Under the pieces are notes generated by a model. That model was not told the DNA's origin. It made no database searches and was given only the letters and a program-made list of their open reading frames with translations. From assembly GCF_019039255.1 (NCBI RefSeq), contig NZ_CP077062.1:1550001-1614000 (forward strand): a DNA stretch of 64,000 nt, given 5' to 3'. Made by a program: the position numbers and the translations under genes. Positions within the stretch are counted from its first letter, which is position 1; each line of letters starts with the position of its first letter. The DNA is from Nocardioides panacis. GTDB taxonomy: Bacteria > Actinomycetota > Actinomycetes > Propionibacteriales > Nocardioidaceae. This document shows positions 37,090-45,268 of this stretch, in pieces.

Positions 37090-39488
37090 GCGCTCACCTC
37101 CTGGTGGTCGCGTGCGGTGTCGGTGCTGCGGTCCGTGCTGCGGTCGGTCGTGCCGGCGGAGCGGGGGGTGACGTTCCACTGGGCCTCCCCGACCAGCTCC
37201 TTCACCTGGGCGATCCGGCCGATGATGTTCTTCCACTCGGTGTAGACCACCGAGGACACCAGCAGGTGGCTCCAGAACCAGGAGGAGCGCTCCCGGATCT
37301 CGGGCACGGCCAGCCGCCAGGCGAACAGCGTCTGCGCCGGCCCCACGGCCAGCGTGAACAGCGTGGTCAGCAGGAGCGCCGGGGCCAGCCAGTCGAGCTG
37401 GGTGATCCCGCCCTCGCGGTAGGCCGTGTAGGCCAGCACCGGGAACATCTGCAGGGACAGCCACGGGTAGATCTCGCGCCAGCCCAGCAGGAACGCCAGC
37501 CCGCCCTTCTGGCGGAGGCTCAGGTGCGGCGAGGCGATGGTCAGCCGCAGGTGCTTGCGGGAGACCTGGAACCAGCCCTGGGCCCAGCGGGCGCGCTGCT
37601 TCCACAGCGACGTCACGTTGGTCGGGGCGAGCTCGTAGGAGATCAGCGCCGGGTCGGAGGCGATCTTCGCGCCGGCGGCCAGCACCCGCAGCGTCGAGTC
37701 GATGTCCTCGGTGAGCATCGAGCCGTGCATCCGGGTCTCGGCCAGCAGGCTGGTGCGCCAGTAGCCGTTCGAGCCGCCGAACAGGCCGAAGCCGTGCAGG
37801 GCCGCGCGGCCGGGGTGGCTGACGGCGTAGATCGACTCGAACTCGACCGCGACGGTGCGGGCCACCAGGGAGGCGTCGCCGTTGCGGATCACGCAGTGCC
37901 CCTGCACGACGTCGTACCCGTTGGACAGCCAGCGCCACGCGCGCTGGAACGCACCCGGTTCGGGGTGGTGGTCGGCGTCGAACATGCCGACGAACTCGCC
38001 GGTGACGTGGCTCATCGCCGCGTTCACGTTCTGCGCCTTCGAGGTGCTGTTCTCCACCTTGAGCGGCAGGATCCGCGGGTCGAGGCGGGCCATCTCCCAC
38101 AGCTCGTCCTCGACGGCCATCGGGTGCGGGGTGTTGTAGGCGACCAGGATCTGGAACGGCCCGGGGTACTCGACGCGCTGGAAGGCCTCGACGGTGTCGA
38201 CGATCGTGGCGGCCTCGTTGGGGAGGTACGCCGCGATCACCGCGGTCGCGCCGGGGTGCGGGGCGCCCGGCTCGTCCGGCGGACGCTGCGGGTCGAGGGC
38301 GTAGAACCCCTCGAGCCAGATCGCGCCGGCGGTGACCAGCAGCGCAGCCATCACCACCCAGTAGGCGATCCCGGAGACGTCCCAGCCGACCGCGCCGAGG
38401 GCGAGGTAGCCGAGGAACGGCAGGCCCACGCCCAGGACCAGGGTGAGCAGGAACTGCGCGGGCAGCCGGAGCCGGTTGCCCACCGTGGCCGCGGAGCGGC
38501 GGAGCCGGCCCGGACCGCGACGGTCGGGGTCGGTGGCCGGCTCGAGCGACGGGGTCCACTCCACGGGCAGCAGGTCGAGGTGGTCGCCGGCCACCCGCAC
38601 GGCGCTCAGCGCCCGGTCGCGCAGCTGCGCGCCGCTGGAGGCGGTGGCGAACGAGGTCCAGCCGGTCACCGGGGTCACCCGGACGACGTCCTCGTTGCCG
38701 AGCGCGAAGCGGGTCGCGGCGATCCGCCGGGCCAGGGCGCCGAGCCGTCGCTCGACCTCCTGGGGGCCGGACTCCGGCAGCAGCAGGAGCAGCCGGCCGT
38801 CGCGGTCGACACCGGCGCGCTCCAGCCCCTCGGGGGAGTCGGCGATCAGCTCGGTGACCTGGGTCGCGATCTGGGTGGCCGCGCCGCCGCCGAAGCGGTC
38901 GAGCAGCCGGGGCATCTCCTGCAGCTCGACGATGCCGAGGCCGCCGTTGCGGCGGGCGCGGAGGCCGCGCTCGAGCTCCCGGCCGGCCTCGTCGACAAAG
39001 GTCGTCTCGGAGAGCAGGCCGGTGCGCAGGTCCCGGCTGACGAGGGAGGCCGGGACCGGGGGACGGGCGGTCTTGGACCGCACGCGGGCGGCCAGCTCCA
39101 CGCCGGAGACGCTGGGCGGCAGGCAGTCGTCGGCGCCCAGCGCGAGGCCGGTCAGCACCTCCTCCTCGTCGCCGCTGGTGAGCAGCAGCACGGGCACGGT
39201 GCGGCCGGGCCGCGCCTCGCGCAGCCGGCGCAGCAGGTCGAGCCCGTCGGGGCCGTGGCCGCCGACGGAGGCGACGACGACGTCCGGACGCAGCCGGGAG
39301 AAGGCCGCGAGGGGGTGCTCGCCGGGACGGCGGTCCACGACGACGAAGCCGCACGCGCGCAGGGCCGCCCGGGCCTCGTCGGCGAAGGGGCTGTCGTCGA
39401 CCAGCAGCACGGTGGAGAGCGGCTGGCCCGGGGTCTCGTCCGGGGTCTGGTCCGGGGTGGAGAGGGGGCGTGAGGTCAAGGCTGTCAC
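37086..39488 (-). CDS. Polysaccharide synthase: pseudo-receiver, degenerate GGDEF and GT2 glycosyltransferase fusion
   Basis: The 800-residue protein has three parts. Residues 26-140 are a receiver domain (LLVDDSPFADEA) in which the phospho-acceptor Asp is Ser74 and the conserved Lys is Pro. Residues 150-310 are a GGDEF-like domain whose signature is replaced (GVDRDGR, near 226). Residues 340-800 are a GT2 domain between membrane segments, with FDADHH (503-508), TEDID (593-597) and QRARWAQGW (631-639), the DxD, TED and Q(R/Q)xRW motifs of processive cellulose/hyaluronan-type synthases. Catalysis is intact while the signal domains look inactive, so they may bind a ligand. It is divergent from the GH30 lipoprotein gene with 27 bp between starts. 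Confidence 0.9.
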   Translation of the reverse strand: MTALTSRPLSTPDQTPDETPGQPLSTVLLVDDSPFADEARAALRACGFVVVDRRPGEHPLAAFSRLRPDVVVASVGGHGPDGLDLLRRLREARPGRTVPVLLLTSGDEEEVLTGLALGADDCLPPSVSGVELAARVRSKTARPPVPASLVSRDLRTGLLSETTFVDEAGRELERGLRARRNGGLGIVELQEMPRLLDRFGGGAATQIATQVTELIADSPEGLERAGVDRDGRLLLLLPESGPQEVERRLGALARRIAATRFALGNEDVVRVTPVTGWTSFATASSGAQLRDRALSAVRVAGDHLDLLPVEWTPSLEPATDPDRRGPGRLRRSAATVGNRLRLPAQFLLTLVLGVGLPFLGYLALGAVGWDVSGIAYWVVMAALLVTAGAIWLEGFYALDPQRPPDEPGAPHPGATAVIAAYLPNEAATIVDTVEAFQRVEYPGPFQILVAYNTPHPMAVEDELWEMARLDPRILPLKVENSTSKAQNVNAAMSHVTGEFVGMFDADHHPEPGAFQRAWRWLSNGYDVVQGHCVIRNGDASLVARTVAVEFESIYAVSHPGRAALHGFGLFGGSNGYWRTSLLAETRMHGSMLTEDIDSTLRVLAAGAKIASDPALISYELAPTNVTSLWKQRARWAQGWFQVSRKHLRLTIASPHLSLRQKGGLAFLLGWREIYPWLSLQMFPVLAYTAYREGGITQLDWLAPALLLTTLFTLAVGPAQTLFAWRLAVPEIRERSSWFWSHLLVSSVVYTEWKNIIGRIAQVKELVGEAQWNVTPRSAGTTDRSTDRSTDTARDHQEVSA

Positions 39489-39515
39489 TCGGTCTCCTCT
39501 GGCAGGGTGGTCACG

Positions 39516-40937
39516 ATGAACGTTCAGGAAGGTGGTCGCGGCGCGGCCCGCAGCGGGCTCGGTCGCGCGGCGGTGGCCGTGGCGGTCGTCTGGTGCTGTC
39601 TCGTGGCCGCGTGCACGTCGACCACCCGGGAGGGCTCCGGCTCCGCACCTGAGGTGCGCGCCTGGGTCACCACGGCGTCCGGCAGCGAGAAGCTGTCCGA
39701 CCGTGGCCCGGTCCCGTTCGTCACCGGAAGGTCCGGCAAACCCGACATCGTCGTCGAGAACGGACGACGCTACCAGCAGTTCTTCGGGGTCGGCGCATCG
39801 ATCACGGGGTCCTCCGCCGTGTTGCTCGACACGTTGCCGGACGCCGTGCGCTCACGTGTGATGCGCGACATCTTCCAACCAGGGAAGGGGATCGGGCTCT
39901 CCGTGCTGCGCCAGCCGGTGGGCAGCAACGACTTCTCGACCAGCGACTTCTCCTTCGCCCCGGGCCGTGACGAGGACCACGTGCTGCCGCTGCTGCAGGA
40001 GGCCGCCCGGCTCGACCCGTCCCTCGCGGTGGTGCTCAGCCCGTGGAGCGCGCCGGCCGCCATGAAGACCACCGGGTCGCTGGTCGGTGGGTCGCTGCGC
40101 CCCGAGGACGCCGGCGCCTACACGGACTACCTGGTCGGCGCGGCCCGCGCCTACCTCGACGCCGGCGTCCCGGTGCGCGGGCTGACCGTGCAGAACGAGC
40201 CGAGCTTCTCGCCTGCGTCGTACCCCGGGATGACGCTGGACACCGAGCAGCAGCGCACCCTGCTGCGCGACCACGTGGCGCCGGCCCTGCGACGGGCCGG
40301 GCTGCGGTTGCACCTGTGGGCGCTCGACGACAACTTCGACCGCTGGCCGGACGCCGACGCGCTGCTCTCCGACCCGGCCACCCGGCAGGCGGTGTACGGC
40401 GTCGCGTTCCACTGCTACCGCGGGGACGTGGCGGCGCTGCGCGAGCTGCGGGACCGGCACCCACGCGTCGCGGTGTCCGTCAGCGAGTGCAGCGGGGGAG
40501 CGTGGTCGGGCGGCTTCGCGCGCGAGCTGCGCTACGAGGCGCGCACGATGCTCGTCGGCGCGGTCCGCAACGGCGCGGCCTGGCTGGTGAAGTGGAACCT
40601 CGCCCTCGACCCGCGGGGCGGTCCGACGCACGGCGGCTGCCAGGACTGCCGCGGCCTGGTCACGGTGGACCCGGCGACCGGCACGGTCACCCCCAGCCCG
40701 ACGTACTACGCGTTCGGCCACCTGGGACGGTTCGTCACGCCGGGCGCGCGGGTGATCGGTGCCACCGCCCGCTCCGGCTCGCACCTGGACACCGTGGCGT
40801 TCCGGAACCCGGACGGCTCCCACGTGCTGGTCGTCTTCAACGACGGGGGCAGCACGCGGGACGTCCGGGTCGGCACCGGTGACCGGACCTTCGGCTACCG
40901 GCTGCCGGCGGGGGCGCTGGCCACGTTCACGTGGTGA
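39516..40937 (+). CDS. GH30-family glycoside hydrolase, lipoprotein
   Basis: Predicted extracytoplasmic beta-glycosidase anchored by lipid. A signal sequence ends in a lipobox (LVAAC, near residue 33). The TIM-barrel part carries the acid/base Glu in TVQNEPSF (Glu228) and the nucleophile Glu in SVSECSGG (Glu324), which are the GH30 landmarks, and the C-terminal beta domain follows. I start at ATG 39516 with an AGGGTGG ribosome site; GTG 39507 is possible. Divergent from the polysaccharide synthase by 27 bp, so it could trim, release or remodel its product. The 3' end overlaps cphA by 11 bp. The sugar linkage cannot be read from sequence. Confidence 0.9.
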   Translation: MNVQEGGRGAARSGLGRAAVAVAVVWCCLVAACTSTTREGSGSAPEVRAWVTTASGSEKLSDRGPVPFVTGRSGKPDIVVENGRRYQQFFGVGASITGSSAVLLDTLPDAVRSRVMRDIFQPGKGIGLSVLRQPVGSNDFSTSDFSFAPGRDEDHVLPLLQEAARLDPSLAVVLSPWSAPAAMKTTGSLVGGSLRPEDAGAYTDYLVGAARAYLDAGVPVRGLTVQNEPSFSPASYPGMTLDTEQQRTLLRDHVAPALRRAGLRLHLWALDDNFDRWPDADALLSDPATRQAVYGVAFHCYRGDVAALRELRDRHPRVAVSVSECSGGAWSGGFARELRYEARTMLVGAVRNGAAWLVKWNLALDPRGGPTHGGCQDCRGLVTVDPATGTVTPSPTYYAFGHLGRFVTPGARVIGATARSGSHLDTVAFRNPDGSHVLVVFNDGGSTRDVRVGTGDRTFGYRLPAGALATFTW

Positions 40938-43683
40938 AGTCGGGGTCGCCCACCGGGCCGTCGGTGGTCTGCCCGGAGCCGGCCTGGGCCTGGTTCGACC
41001 AGTTCTCCAGCTCGGACATCACCGTGGGGTGCTTGTCGACGCAGACCACCACGAGGTCGCCCGGGTTGGCGCGCGACATCGCGTGCCGGACCGCCTCGAT
41101 CTCGTCGAGGACGATCTCCAGCTGCTTGCAGCGCGCGCCGGCGTCCCGGCTGGCCCGGACGCCCTCGGCGACCAGCTCCGCGGTGGCGCCGCGCTCGCGG
41201 CCGCGCAGCGACACGTCCTCGCGGACCACGACGACGTCGAAGTGCTGGGCCGCGATGGCCCCGAGCTCCCGCATGTCGTCGTCGCGCCGGTCGCCGGCGG
41301 TGGCGATCACGCCGATCCGCGACGGCCGGCCCAGGTCACTGGTGGTCGCCATGCTCTCCCCGACCCGGTCGACGAAGTCGCCGAGCGCCTTCATGCCGGG
41401 GGCGTTGTGGCAATAGTCGACGATGACCTGCACCCCGTTGACCTCGACCTCGTTGAGCCGGCCGGGGGAGAGGTAGTAGCTCGTCGAGAAGGTCCGCAGG
41501 CCCTGCCGGATGTCGTGCAGGGGTGCACCGGCCGCGAACGCGGCGGCCGCGGCCGCCAGGGCGTTCTGCACGTTCATCCGGGCCTTGCCGCCGAACGTCG
41601 CCGGCAGGAGGTGGGTCCAGGCGAGCTGCATCTCGCGGCGACCGTGCTTGACCACGATCATCTCGCCGCGCTCGCTGGGCTCGAGGACGAGCGCCTTGCC
41701 GCCGCGACGGCAGTGCGCGTCGATCATCTCGCGCTCCTCCGAGCCGGGCTCGGACATCGAGAACCAGACGACCTGGCCGGAGCACTTGCGGCGCATCGCG
41801 CGGACCAGCGGGTCGTCGGCGTTCAGCACGGCGTGACCGTCGCGCGGGACCGCCTCGACGATGACCGCCTTGACGTCCGCGAGCTGCTCGACGGTGTCGA
41901 TGCCGCGCAGGCCGAGGTGGTCGGGCTGCACGTTGAGCACCACGGCGACGTCGTTGCGCTCGTAGCCGAGTCCCTCGCGCAGGATGCCGCCGCGGGCCAC
42001 CTCGAAGACGCCGAAGTCCACGCGCGGGTTCTGCAGCACCATCCGGGCCGACTTGGGCCCGGACGCGTCCGAGCGGATCACCAGGCGCTCGTCGATGACC
42101 ACGCCGTCCGTCGAGGTCATGCCGACCTTGCGGCCCATGCCCTTGAAGATGTGCGAGATCATCCGCGACGTCGTGGTCTTGCCGTTGGTGCCGGTGACGG
42201 CCACGATCGGGATGCGGCTCGGGGCACCGGGCGGGAACAGCATGTCCACGACCGGCTTGGAGATGAACTGCGGCTCGCCGATGGTCGGATGCGTGTGCAT
42301 CCGGAAGCCCGGGGCGGCGTTCACCTCGCAGATCGCGCCACCGGTCTCACGGACCGGCTCGGTGATGTCGGGGCAGATGAAGTCGATGCCGGCGATGTCG
42401 AGGCCGACCATCCGGGCGGCCTCCTCGGCGATCTCGACGTTCTCGGGGTGCGCCTCGAAGGTGCGGTCGATCGAGATGCCGCCGGTCGACATGTTGCCGG
42501 TCAGGGTGAGCTTGACCGTCTCGCCGGCGGGCGGCACGTCGCCGAGCTTGTAGCCCTGGTCGGCGAGCAGCGCGACCGCTGCGTCGTCGACCTTGATCCG
42601 GGTGAGCACCTTCTCGTGGCCGACGCCGCGGCGCGGGTCGGCGTTGGTCAGCTCGACGAGGTCCTCGATGCTGCTCCGGCCGTCGCCGATCACGTGCGCG
42701 GGCACCCGCTCGGCCACCGCGGCGAGCCGGCCGTCGATGATCAGGCAGCGGTAGTCGCGCCCGGTGATGTAGGACTCCACGATCACCACGCCCCGGCGGG
42801 ACTGGTCCTTGGCGATCGGGAACGCCGCGCGGACGTCGTCGGCGTCCTTGAGGTCCAGGCAGACGCCCCGGCCGTGGTTGCCGTCGAGCGGCTTCACGAC
42901 GACCGGGAAGCCGATCCGCTCGGCGACGGTGGCGGCCTGGTCGGCGGTGCGCACCGACTCCTGCTTGGGCACCGGGAGGCCGGCGGCGCCGAGCAGCCGG
43001 GTGGTGAGGTCCTTGTCGGAGGCCACGTCGACGGCGATGGCACTGGTGGCCGACGTCATCGTCGCGCGGATCCGCTTCTGGTGGACGCCCTGGCCGAGCT
43101 GGACCAGCGAGTGCTGGTTGAGCCGGATCCAGGGGATGTCGCGGGAGACGGCCTCGTCGATGATCGCCTGGGTGGACGGGCCGAACGACGTGCGCTCGGC
43201 GCGCAGGATGAAGGCCTCGCGCTCCTTGTCCCAGTCGAACTCCGGGTCGGCCTCGACGAGGTGGTTCACCAGGCGGACGGCGAGCCGTGCCGCCGCGATG
43301 CCGACCTGCTCGTCGACGTACCCGTAGACGATGTTGTAGTGGCCCTTCCGGCCCTTCACCGAGCGGGTCTTGCCGCGCCGGATGTCGTGGCCGACCTCCT
43401 GCTGCAGCGCCAGGGCGGCGTGCTCGGCGACGTGACCCAGCCAGGTGCCCTCGTTCAGCCGCTCGACGAAGCCGCCGCGCCGGCCGCGCGAGCAGGAGTG
43501 CTCCCGCAGGCCGGGCAGCAGCTGCAGCAGGTTGTCGGTGAAGCCCGTCAGCGTGTTGGTCGGGAACTCCTCGAGCGACCCGAGGTCCACCACGAGGTGG
43601 ATCGCCTTGTCGTAGGACCAGACGTTCGCGCCGCGGTAGACGCGGGTCTCGAGGATGGACAGGTCGGGGGACGGGGTGCTCAT
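40927..43683 (-). CDS. cphA: Cyanophycin synthetase
   Basis: Makes cyanophycin, a poly-aspartate backbone with arginine side chains, by two ATP-dependent ligations. The 918-residue protein has the three expected parts: an N-terminal domain (residues 1-165, beginning ILETRVYRGANVWSYDKAIHL), an ATP-grasp domain (about 215-475, VVKPLDGNHGRGV and ICEVNAAPGFRMHTHP) that adds Asp, and a Mur-ligase domain (about 490-900, VAVTGTNGKTTTSRM) that adds Arg. The ATG at 43683 overlaps the cyanophycinase stop. It is unusual to find this storage polymer outside cyanobacteria and some proteobacteria, though other actinobacteria have it. Confidence 0.94.
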   Translation of the reverse strand: MSTPSPDLSILETRVYRGANVWSYDKAIHLVVDLGSLEEFPTNTLTGFTDNLLQLLPGLREHSCSRGRRGGFVERLNEGTWLGHVAEHAALALQQEVGHDIRRGKTRSVKGRKGHYNIVYGYVDEQVGIAAARLAVRLVNHLVEADPEFDWDKEREAFILRAERTSFGPSTQAIIDEAVSRDIPWIRLNQHSLVQLGQGVHQKRIRATMTSATSAIAVDVASDKDLTTRLLGAAGLPVPKQESVRTADQAATVAERIGFPVVVKPLDGNHGRGVCLDLKDADDVRAAFPIAKDQSRRGVVIVESYITGRDYRCLIIDGRLAAVAERVPAHVIGDGRSSIEDLVELTNADPRRGVGHEKVLTRIKVDDAAVALLADQGYKLGDVPPAGETVKLTLTGNMSTGGISIDRTFEAHPENVEIAEEAARMVGLDIAGIDFICPDITEPVRETGGAICEVNAAPGFRMHTHPTIGEPQFISKPVVDMLFPPGAPSRIPIVAVTGTNGKTTTSRMISHIFKGMGRKVGMTSTDGVVIDERLVIRSDASGPKSARMVLQNPRVDFGVFEVARGGILREGLGYERNDVAVVLNVQPDHLGLRGIDTVEQLADVKAVIVEAVPRDGHAVLNADDPLVRAMRRKCSGQVVWFSMSEPGSEEREMIDAHCRRGGKALVLEPSERGEMIVVKHGRREMQLAWTHLLPATFGGKARMNVQNALAAAAAAFAAGAPLHDIRQGLRTFSTSYYLSPGRLNEVEVNGVQVIVDYCHNAPGMKALGDFVDRVGESMATTSDLGRPSRIGVIATAGDRRDDDMRELGAIAAQHFDVVVVREDVSLRGRERGATAELVAEGVRASRDAGARCKQLEIVLDEIEAVRHAMSRANPGDLVVVCVDKHPTVMSELENWSNQAQAGSGQTTDGPVGDPDFTT

Positions 43684-44672
43684 ACGTGATCTCCTTCGGC
43701 CGACTGGCGGGCACGGCGGCGGCGCAGCACGGTGGGCGAGATGTCGCCCGCGGCGATGTCCCGAGCCAACCGCTTGAGGTCGCGACCCGCAACCGCGAGC
43801 TCCTCGGCCTCGCCGGGGTCCACGACCGGCGCCTCGCGCACCAGCGTCTTCTCGGTCAGGTTGAACGCCGAGCCGGCCGGCAGCACGTGCAGCTGGACCC
43901 CGGAGGCGAGCAGGGGAGCGGTACGACGGGCCTCGTGGGCGTTCGACACGACGTTGCGGCCGTCGAACACGGTGACCACGCCGCGGCCCACGACGCGCAT
44001 GATCTCCGCGCCGTTCTCCTCGGTGATCACGGCGCCGGTGTCCTCGTCCACGCCGATGCCGAGCAGGCCCGGGCTCTGGGCGACCAGCATCAGCAGCCGG
44101 CCGTAGCGGTTGCGCTGCCCGAAGTGCTGGTCGATGACCACGTCGCGGATCAGGCCGAGGCCGGCCGCGAGCTGGGTCATCCGCTGCTTGGGCGTCGAGC
44201 CGCCGGTGCCGAACGCGACCATGTGCGAGCTCTGGATGCTGGCACCGGCGCTGGTCCCGCCGACGACGACCCCGCGGGCGTGGGCGGCCTTGATGGCCTC
44301 GCCGAACGCGGTGCCGTTGACGATCGCGGAGAGCTTGAGCTGGTTGCCGCCGGTCATGAAGATGCCGGTGACGTCGTCGAGCAGGCCGACCACCTCGGGG
44401 TCCTCGGCGGCCTCCCGGCTGTCCGGCCGGGCGGCGACGACGTCGGCCGCGCCGAGCTTGCGGAACAGCGCGTCGTACACCTCGACGACCTCGGGCCCCA
44501 GCGAGCTCGCGGTCGGGATGACGGCGATCTTGGCGTCCCGGCCGCCGGCCAGGGAGAGGAAGGTCTTCAGCACCGTCCGGCGGCCGAGCTTGTCCTCGGC
44601 ACCGCCGATGGCGATGAGTGGCCCGGGTCCTGAGGGGGGAGTCCTGTCTGTCGATGTCGGCTTCGCTGGCAT
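43680..44672 (-). CDS. cphB: Cyanophycinase (peptidase family S51)
   Basis: Serine exopeptidase that releases beta-Asp-Arg dipeptides from cyanophycin. The nucleophile is in VVGGTSAGASI (the GTSAGA motif), with GGNQLKL upstream and DQHFGQRNRYGRL downstream, all typical of S51. From ATG 44672 the protein has 330 residues. A second reading starts at ATG 44688, 7 nt after TAGGCT (44701-44696), and enters the same frame if one G is removed from the G6 run at 44634-44639, giving MPNGPDASEAD as N-terminus. Synthesis and breakdown genes are coupled by an ATGA overlap, so the polymer is probably a dynamic nitrogen store. Confidence 0.93.
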   Translation of the reverse strand: MPAKPTSTDRTPPSGPGPLIAIGGAEDKLGRRTVLKTFLSLAGGRDAKIAVIPTASSLGPEVVEVYDALFRKLGAADVVAARPDSREAAEDPEVVGLLDDVTGIFMTGGNQLKLSAIVNGTAFGEAIKAAHARGVVVGGTSAGASIQSSHMVAFGTGGSTPKQRMTQLAAGLGLIRDVVIDQHFGQRNRYGRLLMLVAQSPGLLGIGVDEDTGAVITEENGAEIMRVVGRGVVTVFDGRNVVSNAHEARRTAPLLASGVQLHVLPAGSAFNLTEKTLVREAPVVDPGEAEELAVAGRDLKRLARDIAAGDISPTVLRRRRARQSAEGDHV

Positions 44673-44721
44673 CTGGACCGTTCGGCATGCAGCGCAGCCT
44701 ACGGGGTGCCAGAGTTGGCCC

Positions 44722-45234
44722 GTGACTGACCGGCGGCGCTTGATCGTGATGCGGCACGCGAAGGCCGAGCCCTTCGCGTCCAGCGACCATGCCCGCACCC
44801 TGACCGACCGTGGACTGGCCGGGGCGCGGGACTCCGGGGCGCACCTGCGGGGGCTCGGGGTCGCCCCCGACTACGCGGTGGTGTCCTCCGCGGTGCGCAC
44901 CCGCCAGACCTGGGACGCGGTCGTCGAGGCGGCCGGCTTCACGGACTGCGAGGTCTCGTTCGACGACGCGGTGTTCTCCGGCAGCCCGGACGTGGTCCTC
45001 GAGGCGCTGCGGGCCGCACCGGCCGACGCCGGCACGGTGATGTTCGTGGGCCACAACCCCACGGCCGGGTTCCTGGTGCACTTCCTCGACGACGGCGAGG
45101 GCGACCCTGCCGCCCTGTCCGACCTGCTGCACGGCTTCCCGCCCGGGGCCGTCGCGCTGCTCGACGTCGGTGTCCCGTGGGCCGACCTCGGCCCCGAGAC
45201 CGCCCGGGTCGTCGCCTTCCACCAACCCGCCTGA
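44722..45234 (+). CDS. sixA: Phosphohistidine phosphatase SixA
   Basis: The 170-residue histidine-phosphatase-fold protein has the catalytic RHG-like motif LIVMRHAKAEPF (residues 7-18), Arg in SSAVRTRQT and the second His in MFVGHNPTAGF. It would remove phosphate from phosphohistidine proteins. The GTG at 44722 is divergent from the cyanophycinase gene. I see no ribosome site, and the -10 is uncertain. Length matches SixA. Confidence 0.88.
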   Translation: MTDRRRLIVMRHAKAEPFASSDHARTLTDRGLAGARDSGAHLRGLGVAPDYAVVSSAVRTRQTWDAVVEAAGFTDCEVSFDDAVFSGSPDVVLEALRAAPADAGTVMFVGHNPTAGFLVHFLDDGEGDPAALSDLLHGFPPGAVALLDVGVPWADLGPETARVVAFHQPA

Positions 45235-45268
45235 CCAGACCGGTCCGGCGCACCCACCGGTGCCCGGG

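Noticed and set aside
37115-37140. Short direct repeats GTGCTGCGGTC in the end of the GT2 gene
   Set aside because: They code a repeated RSTD tail and are too short to be a mobile or phase-variable element.
34150-37245. Continuation of the first frame of the Mur ligase to 1031 codons
   Set aside because: After the shift at 34311-34323 the frame is a shadow; the Mur motifs continue in the other frame.
37104-39473. 789-codon plus-strand frame opposite the GT2 fusion
   Set aside because: Low-complexity Gly/Val/Arg/His sequence; the minus strand has real domains.
40927-45225. Single 1432-codon frame covering cphA and the cphB region
   Set aside because: The extra N-terminal part is an out-of-frame reading of cphB; the normal CphA start ATG 43683 overlaps the cphB stop.
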